Assembly: GCF_014648475.1 (NCBI RefSeq)
Contig: NZ_BMRE01000009.1
Span: 154,778-218,777, forward strand
Length of the DNA: 64,000 nucleotides
Direction: 5' to 3'
Source: Lentzea flava
Lineage (GTDB): Bacteria; Actinomycetota; Actinomycetes; Mycobacteriales; Pseudonocardiaceae
The notes below the pieces were generated by a model. That model searched no databases. It was not told the DNA's origin and worked only from the letters and a program-made list of their open reading frames with translations. The position numbers and the translations under genes are program-made. Of this stretch, positions 9,265 through 19,200 are shown one piece after another. Numbering within the stretch: position 1 is the stretch's first letter; the number at the start of each line of letters is the position of its first letter.

Positions 9265-9548
9265 TCGGGCAGGGACAACCCGGAGATCTGGGCGTTGCTG
9301 AGGGTGTCGCAGTGGCTGGGCTATGTGGTGTTCGGGGTGCTCGCGGCTGGTCGGGGTCGGCGGTGATCGGGCAGGGACAACCCGGAGATCTGGGCGTTGC
9401 TGAGGGTGTCGCAGTGGCTGGGCTATGTGGTGTTCGGCGTGCGCGCGGCTGGTCGGGGTCGGCGGTGATCGGGCAGGGACAACCCGGAGATCTGGGCGTT
9501 GCTGAGGGTGTCGCAGTGGCTGGACCATGTGGTGTTCGGCGTGCGCGG
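9160..9548 (+). repeat. 102-bp tandem repeats derived from the 3' end of the preceding gene
   Basis: Unit starts (GTGATCGGGC) are at 9160 (101 bp, inside the gene), 9261 (102 bp), 9363 (102 bp) and 9465 (about 84 bp, then it diverges). Copies 2 and 3 differ from each other at two bases; the first differs at about 14. In the frame that ends at each TGA, the units encode GRDNPEIWALLRVSQWL and then a G-Y or D-H variant followed by VVFGV and AAGRGRR, clearly homologous to the real C terminus. They have no start codon of their own with a ribosome-binding site. Confidence 0.93.
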
Positions 9549-9707
9549 GCCGGTCGCGTTCGGAGGTGAGCGGCGCCCTTGCTCTCGCAGACCACAGGCC
9601 GGGCAGGCCGGGCCGGGTTGGGCTGGCCGGGCCGGGTTGGGCAGTTCGGTGGGTTCGATCGGTCCGGTGGGTCGGGCGGATCCGGTCGGCCACCTGGCCC
9701 GCGACGC
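9549..9707. other. Gene-free low-complexity stretch
   Basis: After the repeats the sequence holds an imperfect GGGCCGGGTTGGGC-type low-complexity run at about 9597-9645 and no coding pattern. Together with the repeats it makes a 443-bp gap between the genes ending at 9264 and 9708. No terminator hairpin or promoter stands out. Confidence 0.6.
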
Positions 9708-10238
9708 TCACACCTCGTACAGCGCAGCCAGTCGCGGCAGCCGAGCGGCCAGCTCCTCCCCGTCGTCGAAGTCGAAGTCCCAGTCCGGGTCCAGCTCCGG
9801 GTAGCGGATGGTGAAGGCGTCCTCGGGCAGCTTCATGCCGGTGGCCAGGAGGTGCGCGTCCCAGGCCACCGAAAGCGCGGCTTCGCACCAGAACTCCGCA
9901 CCGGACCGCGCCGCGTCCTGCACGACCTCCAGCGAGGCCAGGGAGTCGGGGTCGGCCACGGCGGCGCGGTAGACCTCGGCGCCCTGGGTCAGCAGCCAGC
10001 CGCGGAAGTAGTCGAAGCCGTCGTCAGAGCAGCCGCCGTTCATCACGTAGGCCGCGGCCCACAGCGGGTTGCGGTACGAGTCGGCCAGCAGGTCCCACAC
10101 GACCTGTTGGGCGGCGACGATCGAGGCGGGTGGTAAGGCCGCCAGCAGGCTCGTGGCCCGCTCCACCACGGCGCAGCAGTCGGTGGGGTCGGGCACGCCG
10201 GCTCTGGCGTCGGCGATCAGGGTCCAGAAGGTGTCCAC
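9708..10238 (-). CDS. DUF4240 domain protein
   Basis: The protein matches the DUF4240 pattern: an N-terminal DTFWTLIADAR, then LLADSYRNPLWAAAYVMNGGCSDDGF followed by DYFRGWLLTQG, and a C-terminal Asp/Glu-rich segment (total 176 residues). I place the start at GTG 10238, not at TTG 10268, because the 30 bases between them form a promoter-like element (see the regulatory entry) and because family members begin close to the FW motif. The biochemical role of DUF4240 is not known; it is soluble and cytoplasmic. It is divergent from the SCO6745-family gene. Confidence 0.78.
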   Translation of the reverse strand: MDTFWTLIADARAGVPDPTDCCAVVERATSLLAALPPASIVAAQQVVWDLLADSYRNPLWAAAYVMNGGCSDDGFDYFRGWLLTQGAEVYRAAVADPDSLASLEVVQDAARSGAEFWCEAALSVAWDAHLLATGMKLPEDAFTIRYPELDPDWDFDFDDGEELAARLPRLAALYEV

Positions 10239-10244
10239 GTCTGC

Positions 10245-10268
10245 GAGCTTGACAGAGAGGTCTGACAA
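10245..10268 (-). promoter_or_regulatory. TTGTCAGAC-type promoter before DUF4240 gene
   Basis: On the minus strand TTGTCAGAC (10268-10260) is followed after 8 nt by CAAGCT (10250-... read down to 10246) and after 7 nt by GTG 10238. The spacing equals that of the RecA-independent DNA-damage promoter seen at 57180-57202, and 15 bases (AGAGGTCTGACAATT, 10256-10270) are identical between the two sites. The -10 box deviates (CAAGCT instead of TANNNT), so activity is less certain than at the RecB gene. Confidence 0.45.
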
Positions 10269-10314
10269 TTTTCGGGGCCTGACGAACAGAGGCGGAACGA
10301 TCTAGGTTGGAAGC

Positions 10315-11127
10315 ATGATCAGGACTCTGTGGCGTTCGCTCGAAGCCGTGCACGCGGTGATCTACTTCGCTCCCGAGGCGGAGAGCCGGTACACCGCGGC
10401 CGGGCTGGACCGGCCCGGCGGGTACTTCGCCTCGCGGGCGGCCGCGCTCGGCCGGGCCAGTGCCGAGGTCGTGATCTCCACGTTCTACAACTTCAACCCC
10501 GCGCTGATCAGGGCATGCGTTCCCGCGGTGTGGGAGAAGGTCACGCCGGAGCAGATGCTGCGGCTGCGGCTCGAGGCGGCGGACGCGACGTTGAAGCAGC
10601 TGCTGCCGGACGACCTCGCGGAGATCACCGGGCTCGCCAGGAAAGCCGCCGAGCGGGCGACGGAGATGTTGCACGGGCGCACGCTGTTCGCCGCGCACGC
10701 GGGGCTGGAGTGGCCGGACGAGCCGCGGCTGCAGCTGTGGCACGCGCAGACGTTGTTGCGCGAGTTCCGGGGTGACGGGCACCTGGCGGCGTTGCTGCGG
10801 CACAACATCACCGGCATCGAGGCGCTCGTGTTGCACGCGGCGGAGGGCGACTACGCGGCCGAGACGTTGCGCAGGACGCGCGGGTGGTCCGAGGAGAAGT
10901 GGGCCGAGACGGTCGAGGACCTGCAGCGCCGTGGCCTGGTCGACGCCGAGCACCTGCTGACCGAGGCCGGGCGCGAGTTGCGGCAGAGCATCGAGGACGA
11001 GACCGACCGCATGAACGCGCCCGCCTACGACGTGTTGTCGGAGCAGGAGAAGCAGCGTTACGTCGAGCTGGCAGGGCCGTTGAGCAAGGCCGTCGTCGAG
11101 TCCGGGCTGGTGCCCGCGCGGCGCTGA
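10315..11127 (+). CDS. SCO6745 (SalK-like) family protein
   Basis: The 270-residue protein has the family's N-terminal LWRSLEAVHAVIYFAPEA and the YFASRAAALGRASAEVVISTFYNFNP segment, plus a C-terminal MNAPAYDVLSEQEKQRYVEL that resembles the linker of a winged-helix fold. Members occur throughout actinobacteria, often in or near natural-product clusters; no enzymatic activity is established. TAGGTT (10303-10308) lies 6 nt before the ATG, so the mRNA is probably leaderless. Its 3' end overlaps the convergent monooxygenase gene by 70 bp. Confidence 0.8.
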   Translation: MIRTLWRSLEAVHAVIYFAPEAESRYTAAGLDRPGGYFASRAAALGRASAEVVISTFYNFNPALIRACVPAVWEKVTPEQMLRLRLEAADATLKQLLPDDLAEITGLARKAAERATEMLHGRTLFAAHAGLEWPDEPRLQLWHAQTLLREFRGDGHLAALLRHNITGIEALVLHAAEGDYAAETLRRTRGWSEEKWAETVEDLQRRGLVDAEHLLTEAGRELRQSIEDETDRMNAPAYDVLSEQEKQRYVELAGPLSKAVVESGLVPARR

Positions 11128-12476
11128 GTGATGTCGTAGTCGGCCGGGTCGAAGGTGCGGATGCGGCGCATCATCCGCACCGTCGACCAGGGCCACATCG
11201 TCGAGTTGCGGCCGTTCGCGTCGAGGTAGTACGAGGTGCAGCCACCGGCGTTGTAGACGGTGCGCTGCAACGCCACCTGCACCGACGAGTTGAACGCCGC
11301 CTGCACAGAAGGACGCACGTCCGCGACGGGCCAGTCCTGCGCACGCAGCGAGGTCAGCGCCGAGGCGATGTAGCGCAGCTGGGTCTCGATGATCGTGAAC
11401 GCCGACGAGTGCCCGGTGCCGAGATTGGGGCCCAGCAACAGGAACAGGTTCGGGAACCCGTGCACGGACGTCCCCAGGTAGGCCTGCGGGCTTCCGCGCC
11501 ACACCGACGCGAGCGACACGTCGCCCACCCGCACGCGGGACGCCACGGGCGGATCGCTGAAGTGGAAACCGGTCCCGAAGATGATCGTGTCGACCTTGCG
11601 CTCCACGCCGTCAGCGCCGATGATCCCGTCCGCGGTGAAGCCCTGGACCGCGTGCGGCACAACGGACACGTTCGGCTGCGTCAGCGCGGGGTAGTAGGTG
11701 TTCGACATCAGCAACCGCTTGCACCCCAGCACGAAGTCGGGGGTCAGCGCGGCACGCAGCGCGGGGTCGGGCACCGCCCGCCGCAGGTGCAGCAACCCGA
11801 GTCGCTGCACCACCTTCATCACCGCGGGATGCCGGAATCCGAAGCTGAACAGCTCCAGCAACCCGAACACGACCGGGCGCGGCAGCTTCACCGACGGTTT
11901 CGGCAGCACCCAGGGGGCCGTGCGCTGGAACAGGTACAGCCGATCGACCGAGGGCTGGATCTCCGGCACGAACTGCACGGCGGACGCACCCGTGCCGACC
12001 ACGGCCACGCGCCGGCCCGAGAAGTCCCGCCACCGCGCGGAGTGGAACACCTCGCCCTGGAACACCGCCGCGTCCAGGGGGATCTTCGGCTCGTGCCACG
12101 GGCCGGTCGCCGACACCAGGGCCCGTGCGGTGATCACTCCTGAGGTCGTCGTGACCTGCCACCGCGACCCGTCCCAGGCCGCGTCCAGCATCTCGGTGTC
12201 GTACTGCGGCACGACGCCGTGCGCGGCCGCTGTCTCCTGCAGATAAGCCAGGATCTCCTGCTGACCCGAGAACGCCGCGCTCCACCGCCGCGGCGCGAAC
12301 GAGTACGAGTACAGCGCCGACGGGATGTCGCACGCACAGCCCGGATAGACGTTGTCCCGCCACGTCCCGCCCAGAGCCGGCGCCTTCTCGATCACGTGCG
12401 CGTCGAATCCGAGTGCGCGCAGCCGGATGGCCGCACCGATGCCCGCTGGTCCCGCTCCGATGACGAGTACGTCCAC
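11058..12476 (-). CDS. Flavin-containing (Baeyer-Villiger-like) monooxygenase
   Basis: The 472-residue enzyme has an N-terminal FAD-binding GAGPAGIGAA (7-16), the GGTWRDNVYPGCACD segment typical of class B monooxygenases, a FQGEVFHSARW motif that fits the FxGxxxHxxxW fingerprint, and a second Rossmann motif VVGTGASAVQ for NADPH. It would oxygenate a ketone or heteroatom substrate with NADPH and O2. It is divergently transcribed from a TetR gene whose operator lies within its promoter, so it is probably induced by its substrate. The GTG start lies 8 nt after a TACCGT -10 box. Confidence 0.88.
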   Translation of the reverse strand: MDVLVIGAGPAGIGAAIRLRALGFDAHVIEKAPALGGTWRDNVYPGCACDIPSALYSYSFAPRRWSAAFSGQQEILAYLQETAAAHGVVPQYDTEMLDAAWDGSRWQVTTTSGVITARALVSATGPWHEPKIPLDAAVFQGEVFHSARWRDFSGRRVAVVGTGASAVQFVPEIQPSVDRLYLFQRTAPWVLPKPSVKLPRPVVFGLLELFSFGFRHPAVMKVVQRLGLLHLRRAVPDPALRAALTPDFVLGCKRLLMSNTYYPALTQPNVSVVPHAVQGFTADGIIGADGVERKVDTIIFGTGFHFSDPPVASRVRVGDVSLASVWRGSPQAYLGTSVHGFPNLFLLLGPNLGTGHSSAFTIIETQLRYIASALTSLRAQDWPVADVRPSVQAAFNSSVQVALQRTVYNAGGCTSYYLDANGRNSTMWPWSTVRMMRRIRTFDPADYDITQRRAGTSPDSTTALLNGPASST

Positions 12477-12484
12477 GGATACCG

Positions 12485-12513
12485 ACGGTATTTAGATCCC
12501 ATTGGGATGTCAA
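12485..12513 (-). promoter_or_regulatory. Promoter of the monooxygenase gene with embedded TetR operator
   Basis: On the minus strand TTGACA (12513-12508), a 17-nt spacer and TACCGT (12490-12485) form a near-consensus vegetative promoter that ends 8 nt before GTG 12476. The spacer contains the perfect inverted repeat ATCCCA-N1-TGGGAT (plus strand 12496-12508), the likely binding site of the divergent TetR protein. Binding there would block RNA polymerase directly. Confidence 0.78.
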
Positions 12514-12528
12514 CGTATGCTCGTCGCC

Positions 12529-13131
12529 ATGGCCAGGTTGACGCGCGCCGAGAGCCAGGCGCGCACGAGGACGCTGCTGACCGAGACGGCGCAGAAGCTG
12601 TTCCTGCGCGACGGCTACCACGCCACGTCGCTCGAGAAGGTCGCCGACGCGGCCGGCTTCTCCAAGGGCGCGGTGTACTCGAACTTCGGCAGCAAGGACG
12701 AGCTCTGCCTGGTGGTCCTCGACGCCCTCTACGCCGAGCGCATCGCCAGGATCGCGGAGGTCTTCACCACCGGCACCACGGTCGAGGACCGGCTCACCGC
12801 CTTCGAGGCCTACGCCGAGACCATGATCGGTGACGCGCCGCGCACTCAGTTCGAGGTCGAGTTCGCCCTCCAGGCGCGCAAGGACTCCGGCCTGCGCCAG
12901 GAGCTCGCCCGCCGGGCCAACTCGGTGGTGGACGCGCTGAAGGGCCTCATCGACCACCAGGCGGAGGAGCTCGGCCTGCACCCCGTGCTGCCCACCGAGA
13001 ACGTGGCCCGCGCGCTGCTCAGCCTCGGCATCGGCCTGGGCGTGCAGCGGTTCGTCGACGGTGAGCCCTCGATCAGCGTGCTCACCGACACCATGCGGGT
13101 GCTACTCGGTGTCGGTCTCCCGATGCGTTGA
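12529..13131 (+). CDS. TetR family transcriptional regulator
   Basis: The 200-residue regulator has an N-terminal helix-turn-helix ([30 protein letters not shown], about residues 27-56) and a variable ligand-binding C-terminal domain. I choose ATG 12529 since TATGCT (12516-12521) is 7 nt upstream, a leaderless arrangement; ATG 12517 would also be in frame. It shares a 52-bp intergenic region and an operator with the divergent FAD monooxygenase, so it likely represses that gene and itself. Its last 30 bp overlap the 3' end of ctaD on the other strand. Confidence 0.85.
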   Translation: MARLTRAESQARTRTLLTETAQKLFLRDGYHATSLEKVADAAGFSKGAVYSNFGSKDELCLVVLDALYAERIARIAEVFTTGTTVEDRLTAFEAYAETMIGDAPRTQFEVEFALQARKDSGLRQELARRANSVVDALKGLIDHQAEELGLHPVLPTENVARALLSLGIGLGVQRFVDGEPSISVLTDTMRVLLGVGLPMR

Positions 13132-14865
13132 GGCCAGGGTCTTCTCCGTCGCCTCGTCCTTGCCGACCCGGTGCTTCCCGGGATGCAGCAACGAGAAGTG
13201 CGCCTCCTCGCGCATCCGCTCGACCATGTGCGGGTAGTGCAGCTCGAACGCCGGGCGCTCCGACCGGATCCGCGGCAGCTCCTTGAAGTTGTGCCGCGGC
13301 GGGGGAGAGGTCGTGGCCCACTCCAGCGAGTTGCCGTAGCCCCACGGGTCGTCCTGCGGGGCCGGGTCGCCGTAGCGGTAGGAGTGGAAGACGTTGTACA
13401 CGAACGGAAGCACGGACGCGCCGAGCAGGAACGAGCTGATCGTGGAGATCATGTTCAGCGTCGTGAAGCCGTCCGAGGCGAGGTAGTCGGCGTAGCGGCG
13501 CGGCATGCCCTCGTTGCCCAGCCAGTGCTGGACGAGGAACGTGCCGTGGAAGCCGATGAACGTCGTCCAGAAGTGCAGCTTGCCCAGCGGTTCGCTGAGC
13601 ATCCGGCCCGTCATCTTCGGGAACCAGAAGTAGATGCCCGCGTAGGTGGCGAACACGATCGTGCCGAACAGCACGTAGTGGAAGTGCGCCACCACGAAGT
13701 ACGTGTCGGAGACGTGGAAGTCGACGGCGGGCGCGGCGAGCAGGATCCCCGTCAGGCCGCCGAAGAGGAACGTCACGAGGAACCCGACGCTGAAGAGCAT
13801 CGGCGTCTCGAACGAGAGCTGCCCCTTCCACATCGTGCCGATCCAGTTGAAGAACTTGATGCCGGTCGGCACCGCGATGAGGAACGTCATCAACGAGAAG
13901 AACGGCAGCAGCACGGCACCCGTGGCGTACATGTGGTGCGCCCACACGGCCACGGACAGCATCGCGATCGCCAGCGTCGCGAACACCAGGCCCTTGTAGC
14001 CGAACAGCGGTTTGCGGCTGAACACCGGGAAGATCTCGGTCACGATCCCGAAGAACGGCAACGCGACGATGTAGACCTCGGGGTGGCCGAAGAACCAGAA
14101 CAGGTGCTGCCAGAGGATCACGCCACCGTTGGCGGGGTCGAACACGTGCGCCCCGAGGTGCCGGTCTGCGGCGAGCCCCATCAGCGCGGCGGTCAGGATC
14201 GGGAACGCCAGCAGGATCAGGATGGACGTCACCAGGATGTTCCAGGTGAAGATCGGCATCCGGAACATCGTCATGCCCGGCGCCCGCAACGTGATCACCG
14301 TGGTGGTCATGTTGACCGCGCCGAGGATCGTGCCGAGACCGGACACAGCCAGGCCCATGATCCACATGTCCGCGCCGACACCCGGCGAGTGCACGGCGGA
14401 CGACAGCGGCGTGTAGGCGAACCAGCCGAAGTCGGCCGCGCCACCCGGCGTCACGAAGCCGAGGACCACGATGATGCCGCCGAACAGGTACAGCCAGTAC
14501 GAGAAGGCGTTCAGGCGCGGGAACGCGACGTCCGGCGAGCCGATCTGCAACGGCAGGATGAAGTTCGCGAACCCGAACAGGATCGGCGTCGCGTACAGCA
14601 GCAGCATGATCGTGCCGTGCATGGTGAACAGCTGGTTGAACTGCTCGTTCGACAGGTACTGCAGTCCCGGCCGCGCCAGCTCGCCGCGCATCAGCAGCGC
14701 CATCACGCCGCCGATCATGAAGAACGCGAACGACGTGGTCAGGTACATGATCCCGATCTGCTTGGGATCCGTGGTCTTGAACAGCGAGAGGAAGTACGAG
14801 CCCTTCGGGCGCACGCGAGCGGCCCCGGGGTGGGGTACTACGGGCGTTGGCTTGATAGTCGTCAT
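13102..14865 (-). CDS. ctaD: Cytochrome c oxidase subunit I (aa3 type)
   Basis: This 587-residue membrane protein is the catalytic subunit of the terminal oxidase, reducing O2 to water and pumping protons. It has twelve membrane segments, the HGTIMLLL heme-ligand region, the binuclear-centre sequence [14 protein letters not shown] with the His-Tyr crosslink pair, the HHMYATG copper-ligand pair, and AHFHYVLFG with the heme a3/a histidines. The ATG has a GGAGG site. It starts 36 bp after the lipase gene on the same strand and could be read through from it. Subunits II and III are not in the window. Confidence 0.96.
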   Translation of the reverse strand: MTTIKPTPVVPHPGAARVRPKGSYFLSLFKTTDPKQIGIMYLTTSFAFFMIGGVMALLMRGELARPGLQYLSNEQFNQLFTMHGTIMLLLYATPILFGFANFILPLQIGSPDVAFPRLNAFSYWLYLFGGIIVVLGFVTPGGAADFGWFAYTPLSSAVHSPGVGADMWIMGLAVSGLGTILGAVNMTTTVITLRAPGMTMFRMPIFTWNILVTSILILLAFPILTAALMGLAADRHLGAHVFDPANGGVILWQHLFWFFGHPEVYIVALPFFGIVTEIFPVFSRKPLFGYKGLVFATLAIAMLSVAVWAHHMYATGAVLLPFFSLMTFLIAVPTGIKFFNWIGTMWKGQLSFETPMLFSVGFLVTFLFGGLTGILLAAPAVDFHVSDTYFVVAHFHYVLFGTIVFATYAGIYFWFPKMTGRMLSEPLGKLHFWTTFIGFHGTFLVQHWLGNEGMPRRYADYLASDGFTTLNMISTISSFLLGASVLPFVYNVFHSYRYGDPAPQDDPWGYGNSLEWATTSPPPRHNFKELPRIRSERPAFELHYPHMVERMREEAHFSLLHPGKHRVGKDEATEKTLASTHRETDTE

Positions 14866-14901
14866 CGCGCCTCCTCCGTGACCGGAACATCGTCCTCCCG
14901 G

Positions 14902-16227
14902 TCAGACTCCGGGGCAATCCATGACGAGCGCCGCCGACGTCACCGGCACCACCGGAGCACCCGGCGAGATGCCGCTGACCTGCACGTAGTACGCGCCAGG
15001 GGGCAATCCGCCGAATTTGATCGTCATGGTCTCGGAGATCGCGGGGCTGCGCGATTCGACCTGTTTGCCGTTCTCGTCGACCAACGCCACCTTCAACGCG
15101 CGCGGCGTGGTGTCCTTCAGCTCGACGGTGACCTCCAGGTCCTCGTCGGCTAGCACCAGGTCGGGCACGCTGACCTGCGGTTCCGTCGCCGTCACATTGC
15201 GCGGGACGATCGTGGTCGAGGTCAGGAACGCCTCCACCATGTCCAGCACCGTGGAGTTGTCCTGCAACGACGTGTGCTGCTCGACGACGCGGTGCAGCGT
15301 GTTCGAGGACAACTGCAGGCCTCGGCGCGCGGCTCCGACCATCGGAACCGTCGCGTCGCCGTACAGCTCGTCGCCCTCGTACGTGCGGTAGCAGGTCACC
15401 TTGCCGTCGGCGATGCGGGCGGTCGTGGCGGTCGGCTGCTTGCCGCCGAGGATCGCGTAGGTCTGGTCGGCGAACGAGTCGGTCAACGCGCCGTGGAACG
15501 CCATCGCGTCCTCGACCATCTTCGTGTCCTGTTCGGGCAACGTCGTCTCGGTCGTCTTGACCAGGCCGTTCGGCGACTCGATGCACGCGTACTCGGGCAG
15601 CAGCTGGTGCAGCGACGGCATCGACCTCGCGAACTCGGTCAGATCGATCGCGAGCGGCCCGAGCCCCTTGCGCACCCCGTTGACCAGCTGGTCCAGCGCC
15701 GCCGCCGCACCGCGGAACGGCGTGCCCATCGTGATCAGCTTGTCGGTGCGCTCGGCCATCCCGCACTGCTCGATGCACCACCGCGCGACGAGCCCGCCCA
15801 TCGAGTGGCACACGAAACTGACCTTGGCGTTCGGCCCGATCCTGTCCAACGCCTCGTCGACGCGCTTGGCCAGCAACGCGCCGTTGTAGCGGTTGGACAG
15901 CCGCCAGTCGTAGGCGAAGAGCAGCAGGTTGCCCTTCTCGACGGTGTAGCCGAGCGAGTTCATCCTGCGGGTCACCCGGTCGTAGCCCTTCAACGGCGTC
16001 CAGATGCCGGGGATGACGTGCAGGTCCGACATCAACGCCACGGGCTCGATGCCGTCGCCGGGGTGCTCGTCGCCGATCCCGGCGGGGAGCTTGAGCCGTT
16101 GCAGGCTGCGGCCGAGGGTCAGCACGGCCCTCAGCGCGGCCTTGCCGGACACCTCCCACACCATGCCGTCCCCGTCGCGCAGCGTGCTGCCGAGAATGCC
16201 GGGCAGGACGACGACCAGATCGCTCAT
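14902..16227 (-). CDS. LCAT-fold lipase/acyltransferase, partner of caspase protein
   Basis: The 441-residue protein belongs to the lecithin:cholesterol acyltransferase alpha/beta-hydrolase group: VVLPGILGS oxyanion-loop start (6-14), nucleophile elbow CHSMGG with Ser142, acid Asp291 in GDATVP, and His318 in VEQHTSL, so the catalytic triad is complete. A beta-rich region (about 345-441) follows the hydrolase. There is no signal peptide, so it is made in the cytoplasm, where it could attack phospholipids or other esters. Its ATG directly follows the TAG of the caspase/STAND gene (TAGATG), implying coupled synthesis and a shared function. The substrate is not known. Confidence 0.85.
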   Translation of the reverse strand: MSDLVVVLPGILGSTLRDGDGMVWEVSGKAALRAVLTLGRSLQRLKLPAGIGDEHPGDGIEPVALMSDLHVIPGIWTPLKGYDRVTRRMNSLGYTVEKGNLLLFAYDWRLSNRYNGALLAKRVDEALDRIGPNAKVSFVCHSMGGLVARWCIEQCGMAERTDKLITMGTPFRGAAAALDQLVNGVRKGLGPLAIDLTEFARSMPSLHQLLPEYACIESPNGLVKTTETTLPEQDTKMVEDAMAFHGALTDSFADQTYAILGGKQPTATTARIADGKVTCYRTYEGDELYGDATVPMVGAARRGLQLSSNTLHRVVEQHTSLQDNSTVLDMVEAFLTSTTIVPRNVTATEPQVSVPDLVLADEDLEVTVELKDTTPRALKVALVDENGKQVESRSPAISETMTIKFGGLPPGAYYVQVSGISPGAPVVPVTSAALVMDCPGV

Positions 16228-19200
16228 CTAGGACTCCGCTGGGTGAGGTTCTTCTGCGAGCTTGCGGATGAGGGTGAGCAGCGTGAGGTTCGCGGGCACC
16301 AGGTAGGTCAGCTCGTGGATCCACGCGAGGCGCTGGCCGGCGGACGGCAACGCGAGCCGCGCGTCACCGGCCCTGGCCCGCGCGACCACCCGGTACAGCC
16401 CCGCGAGCGGGTGCGGCTCCAGCGCGGTCACGGCCTGGGAGAGCGCCTGGGGGGACGCGCTCGCCGCCAGGCCGCGCAGGATCTCGGTGGCGCGCTCCGG
16501 GCTCTCCAGCGCGTCCAGCACGAGGTCGAGCACGTCCGAATCGTCGTCGGCCAGCAGCAGCAACGCGTGCGCGGGCCGGTTGTCGCGGACGTTCTTCAGG
16601 ACTTCCTTGTCCAGCAGCTCCTCCCGCCGCGTCGCCAGCAGTTCGCGGCGGCGGGCGGGCGTGGCGTCGACGAACTCGTCCGCGAGGCTCGCCAGCAGCC
16701 ACGGCCGGTAGGCGAGCGGCACGCCCTGCTGCTGCGCTGCCGTGCGCCGCGACTGGATCGTCTGGGCCTCGATCAGGCTCGTCCCGTACAACGCCTCGGT
16801 GACCGCCACGTCGGCGTCGGTGGACAGCAGCTCGGGGTGGTCGAGCAGGACCGCGCGCTCCTCGGCGTACGAGCGGGCGAACACCCACTTCCGCGCGGTC
16901 CGCAGCAGCGTCCGGTCCACCGTGAGCCAGTCCGGCGTGGTGTCCCACGGCCAGGGGCGGCCGGAGTCGTAGTGGCGGCGGGCGATGTCGTGCACGTCGT
17001 GGATCGCCTGCCGGGACTGCCCGACGTGGGTGAGCGCCTGGCAGAGCCACTTCGCCGCCACCGGGTCACCAGCCGACGTCGCGGCCGCGCGCAGCATCAG
17101 CAGGGTCGCGAGGTGAGGGCCGGTGAAGTGCGCGGTCACCCGGTCCCAGGCCTCGTCCACGATCTCCGGCTGACCCAGGCCCGCGCAGATCGTGTCGAGC
17201 GTGAACAGCGCGGCCGCCAGCGTCGACAACCGGTGCTGGTGCTCCGGCAGCAGGCACACCTCGACCGTCCTCAGCCCGGTCACGAGCGCTTCCTGTGGCT
17301 TGCCCGCGTCCCGCTGCCGCCGCATCAGGTTGTGCAGCGCCTGCCCGTGGATCCGCAGGCCGTCGGCGAGGTCCGCGGCCTGCCGTGCGGTCTCGAGCGC
17401 TTGCTCCCGGCTGTTGACCATGCTGTAGGCGACGCTCAGGCTCAGCGCGGCGTCCGCGAGCTGCGGGCGGAACGCGGCGTGCCGGCCGAGCGTGCCGCTG
17501 ATCTCCGCGGCCTGCTGCGTCGTGCGACTGGCCTCGGCCAGCCTGCCCAGCGCCAGGTGGTCGCGGCTCAGCTCGACCAGCGCGCTGACCAGATGTGCGA
17601 GGAAGACGGGGTTCGTCTGCGCGAGGGCGAAGTACAGCTCGACCGCCTGCCTGGAGCGTTGCATCGCCTCGTAGCGGCGGCCGGTTTCGCTGCACCGGGC
17701 CGCGAGGCACGTCATGGCGCGCGCGAGCGGGGCGTCGGAGTCGACCGCGGCCACGGCCTCTCTCGCCGTCGACAACGCCTCGTGCCTGCGGCCCAGCATG
17801 GCGTAGACGTCGCTCAGGTCCACCAACGCGCCACTGAGGTGCGCCGCGTACGTCGGGTTGTCGCCGCCGTGCGTCGTCGTCTTCGCGATGCGTTGCGCGA
17901 GTCGTTTGTGCGTAAGGGTTTCCGCTGTCGTCGGAGTCGACGCGACCAGCTCCCGATACCGCACCACGGCTTCCTCGGCGGGCGCGACGGCCTGCTGGAG
18001 CCGCCCCGCCTCGCGGAACCGCTGGCCGAGCCGGTTGAGTACGAAAGCCAGGTCCGCCAGGTACATCCGGGTGGTCGGCACGAGCGTGCGGAAGTGCTCG
18101 GCGGCCTCCTCCAACGGCGGGATGGCCTCATCGCCACGACCCCAGTGCGTGAGCTCGTTGGCCGCCGTGGTCGCCGCGAGAGCGATGTCCGGCAACAACA
18201 TCTCGTTGAGCATCGCCAGCTCGCGCAGGCCGTCCAACGCCTCGGTGCCCGCGTGCCCGCAGTGCCGCCACGCGTACTTCCACAGGTAGCCCGGCACGTC
18301 CGGCGGCACACCGGCGTCCATCCGCTGCCGGTACAGCTCGATCAGCGCGCACGCCACCTTCTCCGCGTCCGGCGCGAACACCGCGTCCCTGCTCGGCGCG
18401 AACGGCGGCCGCAGGTGGTCGGCGAACGTCTGGTGCGTCAGCTTGAAGACTGCGGTGCCCTCCTCGCCGTCCTGCACGACGTGGCGGCCGAGTTCGGTGA
18501 GCACGGCCGTGATGTCGTCGCGGTCGAACTTCGTCCCGGACAACGCCTCCGCGACCGCGATCCACTCGGCCTCGGGAAAACCCGCGCCGTAGCTCCACGT
18601 CAGCGCCGTCAGCAGCGCACGTGCGGACGGCACCTTCGCGAGCTCACGGTCGAAAGCCGCGTCCAGCGAGAGCTTGAGGTCGGCGCCACCGTCGGCCAGC
18701 ACCTGGTCGGTGATCATCCACGCGGTCAGGAACGGCAGGTTCGCCAGCTCGTCCACAGTGGACTGCGGCGCGTCGGGACCGAGCCGCGCCAGCACGTACT
18801 CGCGGACGTCGTTCTCGTTGTCTGCCTGGTCGAGGTCGAGCGTCTCCACCGGCGCCAGCTCGGTGAGCAACGGCGCGCCACCGGCGACGCGGTGCGCCTG
18901 CCGGGTCGAGACGATCACGACGGCGTAGTTCGCGAGCTTGGTCAGCAGCGAGGTCGCGATTGAGAACGACTCGCCGCGCGCCTCGTCCAGGCCGTCGATC
19001 ACCAGCACCGGCGGCGTGGCGAGCGTGCTGACCACGCCGACCAGCTCGGCGGCGCCCCGGCGCGGCCCCTCCGGCTCCGGGATCAGTCCCGCGCCCACCA
19101 GCTGGCGGCTGAGCAGGTCGGCGACGCGGTCGGCGTCCATCGCGCGGGCGTGCACGGCGGCGTCGACCGAGTCGGGGCCGGGGTCGGCGTGCCGGAACGG

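Noticed and set aside
9160..9548. Repeats as a CRISPR array
   Set aside because: The units are 102 bp, contiguous, without spacers, and derive from the neighbouring coding sequence.
8252..9888. Repeat-containing minus-strand proteins rich in Pro/Thr/Arg
   Set aside because: These frames exist only because the repeat length is a multiple of three; there is no start signal and the plus-strand reading explains the repeats.
14902..16227. Secreted lipase
   Set aside because: The protein begins MSDLVVVLPG with no signal peptide or membrane anchor, so export is not supported.
15274..18963. A 1229-codon open frame on the plus strand
   Set aside because: It is the antisense shadow of the caspase/STAND and lipase genes; its Arg/Gly/Val-rich composition, lack of motifs and lack of a ribosome-binding site show it is not coding.
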